Of a DNA stretch of 8,655 bases, positions 1 to 5,686 are shown in pieces. Made by a program: the position numbers and the translations under genes. This DNA is from Lachnospiraceae bacterium. Its GTDB lineage: Bacteria > Bacillota > Clostridia > Lachnospirales > Lachnospiraceae. Location of the stretch: the NCBI GenBank assembly GCA_017475845.1, contig JAFVEU010000029.1, positions 1 through 8,655 on the forward strand, in the 5' to 3' direction. Position 1 is the stretch's first letter. Each line of letters begins with the position of its first letter. Under the pieces are notes generated by a model that was not told the DNA's origin, did not search any database, and saw only the letters and a program-made list of their open reading frames with translations.

Positions 1-24
1 ACGAATGCCGCAAATAAGGTAAAT

Positions 25-69
25 CCGTGTTTTGAACACCTTTATGGACAGGTGTTCGTTAAAACACGG
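25..69 (-). terminator. Long hairpin at the 3' flank of ssrA, probable terminator or processing hairpin
   Basis: A near-perfect inverted repeat lies only 2-3 bases past the tmRNA 3' end. The outer arms ccgtgtttt (25-33) and aaaacacgg (61-69) pair over 9 bp. The inner arms gaacacct (34-41) and aggtgttc (50-57) pair over 8 bp. There is an 8-base loop and a 3-base bulge (58-60). Read in the ssrA direction, the following bases are only moderately T-rich (atttaccttattt), so this is not a textbook intrinsic terminator. It most likely ends or protects the ssrA precursor. Termination is inferred; the hairpin itself is plain in the sequence. Confidence 0.6.
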
Positions 70-71
70 TA

Positions 72-420
72 TAGTGGAGTAGAGGGGAGTCGAACCCCTG
101 TCCAAAAAACCATTCCCTGTCCTTCTACTATCATAGTGCATTGTTTGTTATTCCCTCTTCCCTGCGGCAATGCACAGCCTCAGGGCTTCGGTAAGCTTCA
201 TGTTACGTACTGTGACTCAAAGCTTTGCCACAGCCGTTTCCTGTGATGATGACGCCGGTATCCGGGACCACAGGTAGAACCGGGCCGACGGCGGCTGCGC
301 TTAGGCAGCTGCTAACGCGTAATTTTCGTCTGCGTTTAAATTTAAGTTTGGGTTTTTACGAGTACCTCACTCGGATAGCTTCTCCAGCTGCAGATTCCCT
401 GTCGAAACCATTACTACCCC
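72..420 (-). ncRNA. ssrA: tmRNA (transfer-messenger RNA)
   Basis: tmRNA acts with SmpB to rescue ribosomes stalled on broken mRNAs, adding a degradation tag to the nascent chain. The 5' end GGGGTAG (420-414) pairs with CTACTCC (82-76) as a 7-bp acceptor stem with one G-U pair. The 5' part continues with the conserved TAATGGTTTCGACAGGG. The T arm (99-83) is a 5-bp AGGGG/CCCCT stem with loop TTCGACT. The tag reading frame runs from 333 to 301 and encodes ADENYALAAA followed by TAA. The bases after the discriminator A (position 75) read CTA rather than CCA, so a functional CCA end would have to be added after transcription. Total length of about 349 nt is normal for the one-piece form. It lies downstream of smpB, its protein partner, as in many Firmicutes. 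Confidence 0.97.
301..333 (-). other. tmRNA tag-peptide reading frame
   Basis: The resume codon GCA at 333-331 begins GCA GAC GAA AAT TAC GCG TTA GCA GCT GCC TAA. This gives tag ADENYALAAA, to which the alanine carried by tmRNA itself is added at the front. The hydrophobic Ala-rich end is the usual recognition signal for ClpXP-type proteases. The tag resembles the common (A)ANDENYALAA form but lacks the AN pair at the front and has one extra alanine at the end. Confidence 0.9.
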
Positions 421-428
421 TTATATTG

Positions 429-451
429 ACCCGGAACCGAAGGATCCGGGT
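429..451 (-). other. Stem-loop just before the tmRNA 5' end
   Basis: The arms acccgga (429-435) and tccgggt (445-451) pair perfectly over 7 bp. Two further C-G pairs can form inside a mismatch. No T run follows in the ssrA direction, so it does not look like a terminator. It sits 8 bases upstream of the mature tmRNA 5' end and may shape the precursor for 5' trimming. That role is inferred. Confidence 0.45.
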
Positions 452-458
452 TACGGCG

Positions 459-488
459 GCATCAGTTCTGCGCTGGCAAATCTGATGC
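459..488 (-). other. Inverted repeat in the ssrA leader
   Basis: gcatcag (459-465) and ctgatgc (482-488) form a perfect 7-bp inverted repeat around a 16-base loop. If the promoter at 549-577 is right, this lies in the transcribed ssrA leader along with the stem-loop at 429-451. Function is unknown; it could also be a protein-binding dyad. Confidence 0.35.
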
Positions 489-548
489 TGTTATCATAGC
501 CATTGTCAAAGTTCACCTTCCACTGTTGTATCGGCTTATTTCTTCATG

Positions 549-577
549 ATTATAACCCCGGCTGCAGACAAATACAA
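549..577 (-). promoter_or_regulatory. Probable sigma-A-type promoter of ssrA
   Basis: On the minus strand there is a perfect -10 box TATAAT (554-549), a 17-base spacer, and a weak -35 box TTGTAT (577-572). AT-rich sequence lies upstream of the -35, including the dyad ttaact-tac-agttaa (578-592), which could act as an UP element or operator. Transcription would start near 542, giving a leader of about 120 nt that must be removed from the tmRNA. A second possible -35, TTGACA (509-504), lacks a good -10 at proper spacing. The 421-673 gap contains no gene I can support and no clear smpB terminator, so read-through from smpB into ssrA is also possible. Confidence 0.55.
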
Positions 578-673
578 TTAACTTACAGTTAAATTTCTGT
601 CCGGGTCGCGGAGGAGGCGCGGATGGAGCGCAGACCGGTCCCTGACGGGTCCCTTTGTAAGGAACAGTCCTTC

Positions 674-1147
674 TTACCTCAGGCGGATCTTCATCTCCCT
701 TTCGGTCTCCCGCTCCACGTCCTTCTTCGCTATGGTCTCCCTCTTGTCATAGAGCTTTTTACCCTTGCAGAGACCGATATTCACCTTGACCTTCCCATCC
801 TTGAAATAGACTTCAAGAGGCACCAGGGTATAGCCCTTTTCCTTAAGTTTCTGGTCGTACTTTAAGATCTCCTTCTTATGGGCTAAAAGCCTTCTGGTCC
901 TTAAGGGGTCCTTATTGAAGATATTGCCCTTTTCGTAGGGTGAGATGTTCATACCCTCCACGAAGAGTTCCCCGTGGCGGATAAAGACATAGGCCTCCTT
1001 AACACTGCAGTGCCCGGCCCTTATGGACTTAACCTCCGTCCCGAAAAGCTCTATCCCTGTTTCCAGCTGCTCCTCCACGAAATAATCGTGAAAGGCCTTT
1101 TTATTATTTGCTATGAGTTTTTTTCCTTCGTTTGATTTCGCTGCCAT
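674..1147 (-). CDS. smpB: SsrA-binding protein SmpB
   Basis: SmpB binds the tRNA-like end of tmRNA and brings it to stalled ribosomes in the cytoplasm. The 157-residue product has the family's usual length. Visible motifs are ANNKKAFHDYFVEE (13-26) and GIELFGTEVKSIR (31-43). The tmRNA-binding stretch NISPYEKGNIFNKDP (67-81) is followed by RRLLAHKKEI (85-94). KGKKLYDKRETIAKKD (128-143) leads into a basic C-terminal tail thought to enter the empty mRNA channel. The ATG at 1147 is chosen because the family begins near here and AAAGG (1159-1155) sits 7 bases upstream. A longer frame exists to 1225, but the extra 26 residues lie wholly within rnr and look non-homologous. The first 44 bases overlap the 3' end of rnr in another frame, which suggests translational coupling. 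Confidence 0.97.
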   Translation of the reverse strand: MAAKSNEGKKLIANNKKAFHDYFVEEQLETGIELFGTEVKSIRAGHCSVKEAYVFIRHGELFVEGMNISPYEKGNIFNKDPLRTRRLLAHKKEILKYDQKLKEKGYTLVPLEVYFKDGKVKVNIGLCKGKKLYDKRETIAKKDVERETEREMKIRLR

Positions 1148-3356
1148 TTTCTGACCTTTCCACTCCGCCCTTTGAGCCACGCCTTTTCGGTGACACGGAC
1201 TTTTTTTCCTCCGTGATAAAGACAAAATCTATGGTCCTCAGATCCTTATCGGCGGCCGCCACCCTTACCTTGACGGGATCTCCCATTCTGTAGGTATGTC
1301 CGGTGTTTCTTCCCTTTGCCTCCATCAGTATATCATTATATATATAAAAATCATCTGTTATGTCACTTAGCCGTACCATGCCCTCCACGGTATCCGGAAG
1401 CTCCACGTAGATCCCATGGGCGGTAACCCCGGATACCACGCCTTCGTACTCATCCCCGATGTGGTCCAGCATGTACTCCACCTTTTTAAGCTTTTCCACT
1501 TCCCTTTCGGCCTCGTCAGCTCTTCTCTCCCTTTCGGAAGACTGACTTGCCACCGTAGAGAGGATCCCGTCATAGTGGGAGATCCTTACTCTGTTAAGCT
1601 CTCCCCTTAGCTGCTCCTTTATGATCCTGTGTATCTGCAGATCGGGATAGCGCCTTATGGGAGAGGTGAAATGACAGTAATATCTGTCCGCCAGGCCGAA
1701 ATGGCCTATGGGATCCGTGGTGTATTTAGCCTGTCTCATGGAGCGGAGGGTCATCCTTGCGATGAGGGCTTCCTCCGGTGCTCCTTCCACACTATTTAAG
1801 AGCTTCTGTATCTCCTTGGGATGTACACCGTCACGGCTTATCTTCAGCGAAAAACCGAGGTTCTTAACGTAGTCCCTTAACGCCTTTATCTTCTCCGGAT
1901 CGGGCTCCTCATGCGTCCTGTAGACAAAGGGAAGTTCCTGAAAGGTTGAAGACTCCGCCACAGTCTCATTTGCAGCAAGCATAAAGCTCTCAATAAGCTT
2001 TGTAGCGGTATTTGCAACTCTGGGTTCAAATCCCGTAACCTTACCCTTTTCATCAAGGATGATCTTTGTCTCCGGAAAATCAAAGTCCACGGCCCCTCTC
2101 TTCCGCCTTTTTTCCGTAAGGATAGCGGAAAGGGCCTCCATCTCCTTAAACATGGGGAGGAGAAAAGCACACTCCTCCTTAAGCTCCGGTTCCGCTCTGT
2201 CTTCAAGAAGGCTTAATACCTCATTATAGGACATCCGCCTGTCGGAATTGATGACGGATTCGCAGATCTCCGATTCCAGTACTTCCCCCTTCTTATCTAT
2301 CTTCATCAGACAGGAAAAGGTGAGCCTGTCTTCCCTCGGGTTAAGGGAGCAGCAGCCGTTTGACAGCACCTCCGGGAGCATGGGGATCACCCGGTCCGCT
2401 AAATATACGCTGGTGCCTCTGGAAAAAGCCTCTCTGTCAAGGATGGAATTCTCGGAAACATACTCGGATACGTCTGCGATATGTACCCCAAGGTCATAAT
2501 TACCCTCGCTGTCAATGGACAGGCTTACGGCATCATCCAGGTCCTTTGCGTCCTCTCCGTCTATGGTAACGGTAAGGACATCCCTTAAGTCCCTTCGCCC
2601 ATTGAGCTTCTTCTTTGCAACCTTACGGGCGGCTTCCTCTGCGTCCTTCACAACCTCTTCCGGAAACGCCTCCGGAAGGGCTCTGGCTCGCACAACGGAC
2701 TCTATATCCACTCCGGGATCGTCCTTCATGCCTATGATCCCGGTGATCCTGCCCTCGCTCCTATGGGTGCTGTCCCCATATTTCTCGATATGGACCACAA
2801 CCTTCATGTTGCGCTTTGCGTCCATGCTGTCGGGGCCGGCTACAAAAATATCATCTGTTATCCTTACATCATCCGGTATTACGAAGCCGTAGCTTCCGGT
2901 CTTTCCCGCAGGCTCGTAGGTTCCAACGATCTCCGTTACCGCTCTGGAGATGATCTTTTTGATCCTCCCCTCGTCCCTGCGGCCTCCCCTGCCGGCAAGT
3001 TTTGTTATCTCAACTTCCACCACATCATCATTCATGGCCCCCAGGGAATCCGGATTTTTGATAAATATATCCCTCTCCCTGTTTTCCACTATGACAAAGC
3101 CGAAGCCCCCGGTGTGGGCCTCGTACTTCCCAATGATACCGGCGGGTGCTATGGTGATCTTTCCCCTCTTGCTCCGTAAAACCCTGCCTTCCTTTAACAG
3201 AAAGCGGAGAATGGCCCGGAAATCCTCCCGGTCTTCCTCTGTGGTGCAGAAAAAGGTGATAAGCTCCCTTTCCCGCATGGGGACATAGAGCTCGCTTTCC
3301 ATGAATTCCAGCACCAGTTCTTTTCTTTTTTCAAAAAGTTCTTTATCCATATTCAT
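1104..3356 (-). CDS. rnr: Ribonuclease R (3'-5' exoribonuclease)
   Basis: RNase R is a processive hydrolytic 3'-5' exoribonuclease that unwinds and degrades structured RNA, including mRNAs released by trans-translation. The 750-residue protein has the complete family layout. It opens with an N-terminal winged-helix-like part (about 1-70) and two cold-shock OB folds (about 75-200, with GGFGFVIV at 83-90). The RNB catalytic domain spans about 255-585, and an S1 RNA-binding domain about 635-715. The Mg-binding aspartates lie in TIDGEDAKDLDDAVSL (D266, D272, D274, D275). HFTSPIRRYPDLQIHR (562-577) is the conserved C-terminal part of RNB. The tail after 718 is rich in Lys and Arg, as in proteins whose tail contacts SmpB/tmRNA. 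The start ATG at 3356 has only a weak, G-rich Shine-Dalgarno; a second ATG two codons later (3350) is possible. It is transcribed with smpB. Confidence 0.97.
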   Translation of the reverse strand: MNMDKELFEKRKELVLEFMESELYVPMRERELITFFCTTEEDREDFRAILRFLLKEGRVLRSKRGKITIAPAGIIGKYEAHTGGFGFVIVENRERDIFIKNPDSLGAMNDDVVEVEITKLAGRGGRRDEGRIKKIISRAVTEIVGTYEPAGKTGSYGFVIPDDVRITDDIFVAGPDSMDAKRNMKVVVHIEKYGDSTHRSEGRITGIIGMKDDPGVDIESVVRARALPEAFPEEVVKDAEEAARKVAKKKLNGRRDLRDVLTVTIDGEDAKDLDDAVSLSIDSEGNYDLGVHIADVSEYVSENSILDREAFSRGTSVYLADRVIPMLPEVLSNGCCSLNPREDRLTFSCLMKIDKKGEVLESEICESVINSDRRMSYNEVLSLLEDRAEPELKEECAFLLPMFKEMEALSAILTEKRRKRGAVDFDFPETKIILDEKGKVTGFEPRVANTATKLIESFMLAANETVAESSTFQELPFVYRTHEEPDPEKIKALRDYVKNLGFSLKISRDGVHPKEIQKLLNSVEGAPEEALIARMTLRSMRQAKYTTDPIGHFGLADRYYCHFTSPIRRYPDLQIHRIIKEQLRGELNRVRISHYDGILSTVASQSSERERRADEAEREVEKLKKVEYMLDHIGDEYEGVVSGVTAHGIYVELPDTVEGMVRLSDITDDFYIYNDILMEAKGRNTGHTYRMGDPVKVRVAAADKDLRTIDFVFITEEKKSVSPKRRGSKGGVERSENGSEIKRRKKTHSK

Positions 3357-3399
3357 ACGCCGCCCGTCCCGCGGCTGCCCCGGCTGTGCCTGTATCTAA

Positions 3400-3427
3400 A
3401 GTATACTGCCGTTTAAGGGCCTGTTAA
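3400..3427 (-). promoter_or_regulatory. Probable promoter of rnr-smpB
   Basis: The -35 box TTAACA (3427-3422) and -10 box TATACT (3405-3400) each match the sigma-A consensus at five of six bases, with a 16-base spacer. Transcription would begin near 3393, leaving a leader of under 40 nt before the rnr start. The -35 overlaps the T run of the secG terminator, so the two transcription units are packed end to end. Confidence 0.65.
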
Positions 3428-3456
3428 AAAAGGCCCCATCCTTGTAAGACGGGGCC
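3426..3456 (-). terminator. Intrinsic terminator of secG
   Basis: On the minus strand, GGCCCCGTC (3456-3448) pairs with GATGGGGCC (3440-3432) over 9 bp including one G-U pair. The loop is 7 bases and six Ts follow (3431-3426). It lies 38 bases past the secG stop and ends that unit before the rnr promoter. Confidence 0.9.
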
Positions 3457-3494
3457 GGCATTTCATCTTCAGATCACTTTTTCTCTCCTGTACC

Positions 3495-3725
3495 TCAGAA
3501 GAATTTCATGTTCAGGACTATTGACAGAACAAAAAACAGTACCGCCAGAACCCTTGTGATCTTCATCATCATTCCCTCCATGGACTGACCTTTATTCTTT
3601 CCCCAGTATGTATCCGCAGCCCCCTGAATGGCTCCCAGTCCTGCACTCTTTCCTTCCTGCAGGAGAACTATGGCCGTAAGGGCAACACAAGCTAACATAA
3701 ATATGATCGAAACAAAAATCCTCAT
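3495..3725 (-). CDS. secG: Preprotein translocase subunit SecG
   Basis: SecG is the small accessory membrane subunit of the SecYEG channel and assists SecA-driven export. The 76-residue protein has the expected two-helix hairpin. The first membrane segment is at about 3-22 and the second at about 56-74. The connecting loop carries the family signatures VLLQEGKSAGLG (20-31) and GAADTYWGKNKGQS (35-48). The ATG at 3725 is preceded by AAGGAG (3739-3734) at 8 bases spacing. It has its own promoter and terminator. Its position upstream of rnr-smpB-ssrA is the conserved arrangement in many Firmicutes. The stop is TGA. Confidence 0.95.
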   Translation of the reverse strand: MRIFVSIIFMLACVALTAIVLLQEGKSAGLGAIQGAADTYWGKNKGQSMEGMMMKITRVLAVLFFVLSIVLNMKFF

Positions 3726-3769
3726 GATAAAAACTCCTTAAAAAGTACTTTTCACTGACAAGCCCGATT

Positions 3770-3798
3770 AGTGTAACACTTCCGGAGAAATAATGCAA
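3770..3798 (-). promoter_or_regulatory. Probable promoter of secG
   Basis: The -35 box TTGCAT (3798-3793), a 17-base spacer and the -10 box TACACT (3775-3770) are visible. A TG one base before the -10 (TGtTACACT) makes it an extended -10 type. Transcription would start near 3763, about 40 bases before the secG start. Confidence 0.65.
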
Positions 3799-3875
3799 GT
3801 ACCGGGATTAAACTAACAGTTAACAGTACCTGTAGGTGATCTGAACCTGTCGATGTATATTCCTGAGACTGACTG

Positions 3876-3899
3876 AAAAGGACCGGCCGAAGCCGGTCC
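3876..3899 (-). terminator. Intrinsic terminator of the gpmI transcription unit
   Basis: GGACCGGC (3899-3892) and GCCGGTCC (3887-3880) form a perfect 8-bp GC-rich stem closed by a stable TTCG tetraloop, followed by TTTT. It closes the run rsgA-rpe-flavoprotein-gpmI-small ORF. Confidence 0.9.
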
Positions 3900-3917
3900 C
3901 CTTGTGGACGAGAGATA

Positions 3918-4070
3918 TCATGATTTGAATTTTTCAAGAATATCCTCGCACATATGTTCCATATCAACTTCTTCATCCCCGGTGGACCAGCCGCAGCACC
4001 TGTTCACACCGCGGAATATGGGATAAACAGTCTCATACTCTTCTTTTTTCTTATTCATGCGCCTCTTCAT
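3918..4070 (-). CDS. Possible 50-residue small protein, unknown function
   Basis: I do not recognise this protein. The frame from ATG 4070 to TGA 3918-3920 encodes 50 residues. It has a basic start (KRRMNKKK, 2-9), a central stretch YPIFRGVNRCCGWST (16-30) with a Cys-Cys pair at 25-26 and a Trp at 28, and an acidic end with a third Cys (41). There is no signal peptide or membrane segment. An inner ATG (4058) has AGAGG close upstream, so the real start may be residue 5. It sits between gpmI and the shared terminator, in the same direction. Support is the position, the non-random composition and the fit up to the terminator. A chance ORF cannot be excluded. Confidence 0.5.
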   Translation of the reverse strand: MKRRMNKKKEEYETVYPIFRGVNRCCGWSTGDEEVDMEHMCEDILEKFKS

Positions 4071-4098
4071 TTATGAGGGCGTACCCCCCACATCCAGT

Positions 4099-4155
4099 TT
4101 ACTTCTTTATGAGCAACGACTCTCCCGTCATCTCGGCAGGCTTTTCTAACCCCAT
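4099..4155 (-). other. Cut-off C-terminal coding remnant of gpmI
   Basis: Directly after the gpmI TGA, in the same frame, the sequence encodes MGLEKPAEMTGESLLIKK and then TAA (4101-4099). This matches the usual C-terminal end of cofactor-independent phosphoglycerate mutases, which typically run on as a hydrophobic residue plus MGLEKPxEMTGxSL. If read through, the protein would be 514 residues, the normal length. The first codon of the remnant is ATG, directly following the TGA, so a short peptide could also be made by restart. Confidence 0.85.
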
Positions 4156-5643
4156 TCACTCTATGAGGGTGGGTACGATGTCGCAGAGCTTGCCGCCCTC
4201 CTTGAGGCCGTATCCCTCATCATAGTTTACAAGGATGAAGGGCACGGGATTGGTGGTGTGGGCCGTGTAGGGCTCTCCTGTCTCGTAGTCGATCATCTGC
4301 TCGGCGTTTCCGTGATCGGCGCAGATGAACATCACTCCGCCAACTTCCTTTACAGCGTCAACTGCCTGTCCCACGCAGCTGTCAACGGTCTCTATGGCTT
4401 TGATGGCCGCGCTTTCAACTCCCGTATGTCCTACCATGTCGGGATTTGCGAAATTGATGATGATAACGTCATACTTTCCGGACTTGATGGCGGAAACCAG
4501 CTTCTCACACACGCCGGGAGCGCTCATCTGGGGCTTAAGGTCATAGGTGGCCACATCCTTGGGGCTGTTGACTAAAACCCTGTCCTCGCCTTCATTTGGC
4601 TTTTCAACTCCGCCGTTAAAGAAGAAGGTGACGTGCGCGTATTTCTCCGTCTCTGCTATACGGCACTGCTTCATGCCAAGGGATGCGAGATATTCACCGA
4701 AGGTATTGTTGATCTCCTGCTTCTTAAAAGCTATCTCCTTGTTCTTTATAAGGGGATCATAATCTGTGAAGCAGACGTAGGTCACTTTCTTCCTGGGACC
4801 TCTGTCGAACTTGTCGAACTCATCATCGCAGAAGCAGTGGGTGATCTCCCTGGCCCTGTCCGGCCTGAAATTATAGAAAATGATGGAATCGCCGTCCTGG
4901 ATGGTGGCAACCGGCTTTCCGTCCTTCTTTACCACAAAGGGAACAACGAACTCATCGGTCACATCCTTATCGTAGGAGGCCTGGATGCCCTCTGTGGCGG
5001 ATTCCGCTTCCTCGCCTATGCCCTGGGTCAGCGCCACATATGCCTTCTCTATACGGTCATAGTTATTGTCCCTGTCCATGGCGTAGTATCTACCGTGTAC
5101 GCTGGCCACTTCTCCCACACCGATCTCTGCCATCTTCTTTTCAAGGTTCTCCACATATTCCTTTCCGGAAGCGGGAGGAGTGTCCCTGCCGTCTAAGAAG
5201 CAGTGTACATAGACCTTTTTTAAGCCCTCTCTCTTTGCCAGCTCCAAAAGTCCGTAGATATGGGTATCATGGCTGTGGACTCCGCCGGGAGATACAAGCC
5301 CGTAGCAATGGAGGCTGGAATCGTTCTTCTTAACGTTTTCAACAGCCTTTAACAGAGCTTCGTTCTTAAAGAAGTCCCCGTCCTCGATCTCCTTGGTTAT
5401 ACGGGTCAGCTCCTGATAGATGATCCTTCCGGCACCCATGTTCATGTGTCCAACCTCGGAATTTCCCATCGGTCCGTCGGGAAGACCTACGGCAAGGCCG
5501 CTGGCATAGCCCTTGACAAAGGGATATTCCTTCATCAGGCCATCGATAACAGGCGTTTTTGCCTGGGCCACCGCGTTGTGCTCCGGATTCTCATTTAAGC
5601 CGAAGCCGTCCATAATAAGCAATACTGCAGGTTTCTGTCTCAT
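4156..5643 (-). CDS. gpmI: 2,3-bisphosphoglycerate-independent phosphoglycerate mutase, C-terminus cut by an in-frame TGA
   Basis: The enzyme interconverts 3- and 2-phosphoglycerate in glycolysis using two Mn ions and a serine that carries the phosphate. All catalytic residues of the family are visible. These are D12 in MDGFG, the nucleophile S62 in GNSEVGH, H123 in GGVHSH, DGRDTPP (151-157), R185 in HGRYYAMDRD and R260/R263 in RPDRAREIT. They continue with K334 in ETEKYAH, D402/H406 in NPDMVGHTG, D443/H444 in ADHGNAE and H462 in AHTTNP. The frame stops with TGA after PTLIE at residue 495, while conserved family sequence continues for 18 more codons. The start ATG at 5643 has AAAGGGG about 10 bases upstream. 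Only 43 bases separate it from the flavoprotein gene, with no promoter seen, so it is probably cotranscribed. The active site is intact, so the shortened protein may still work. Confidence 0.95.
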   Translation of the reverse strand: MRQKPAVLLIMDGFGLNENPEHNAVAQAKTPVIDGLMKEYPFVKGYASGLAVGLPDGPMGNSEVGHMNMGAGRIIYQELTRITKEIEDGDFFKNEALLKAVENVKKNDSSLHCYGLVSPGGVHSHDTHIYGLLELAKREGLKKVYVHCFLDGRDTPPASGKEYVENLEKKMAEIGVGEVASVHGRYYAMDRDNNYDRIEKAYVALTQGIGEEAESATEGIQASYDKDVTDEFVVPFVVKKDGKPVATIQDGDSIIFYNFRPDRAREITHCFCDDEFDKFDRGPRKKVTYVCFTDYDPLIKNKEIAFKKQEINNTFGEYLASLGMKQCRIAETEKYAHVTFFFNGGVEKPNEGEDRVLVNSPKDVATYDLKPQMSAPGVCEKLVSAIKSGKYDVIIINFANPDMVGHTGVESAAIKAIETVDSCVGQAVDAVKEVGGVMFICADHGNAEQMIDYETGEPYTAHTTNPVPFILVNYDEGYGLKEGGKLCDIVPTLIE

Positions 5644-5686
5644 TTTTTAAGATCCCCTTTCATAGTCTTCGCAGAATTCTTTCATC

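Noticed and set aside
52..485. Two plus-strand frames over ssrA
   Set aside because: They cover the antisense strand of the tmRNA gene, which explains the sequence fully.
593..673. Possible smpB terminator in the GC-rich stretch after smpB
   Set aside because: Only short stems form (for example AAGGA/TCCTT) and no T run follows any of them.
1148..1225. N-terminal extension of smpB to 1225
   Set aside because: The 26 extra residues fall within rnr, are not part of the SmpB family, and the ATG at 1147 has a good ribosome-binding site.
3752..3976. A 74-codon minus-strand frame across the secG promoter
   Set aside because: It runs through the GC-rich terminator (3876-3899) and the secG promoter, and its translation looks random. 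The 50-codon frame at 3918-4070 fits the signals better.
4080..4096. Short GGG-TACG-CCC hairpin after the gpmI remnant
   Set aside because: Only 3-4 bp of pairing and no T run; too weak to call.
4156..4158. Selenocysteine or a changed genetic code as the cause of the gpmI TGA
   Set aside because: TGA ends secG, rpe and rsgA normally, Trp is encoded by TGG, no convincing SECIS-like hairpin follows the codon, and the family does not use Cys or Sec at this position to my knowledge.
4633..5196. A 187-codon open frame on the plus strand
   Set aside because: It is antisense to gpmI, whose catalytic motifs are all present in the opposite strand; it has no ribosome-binding support.
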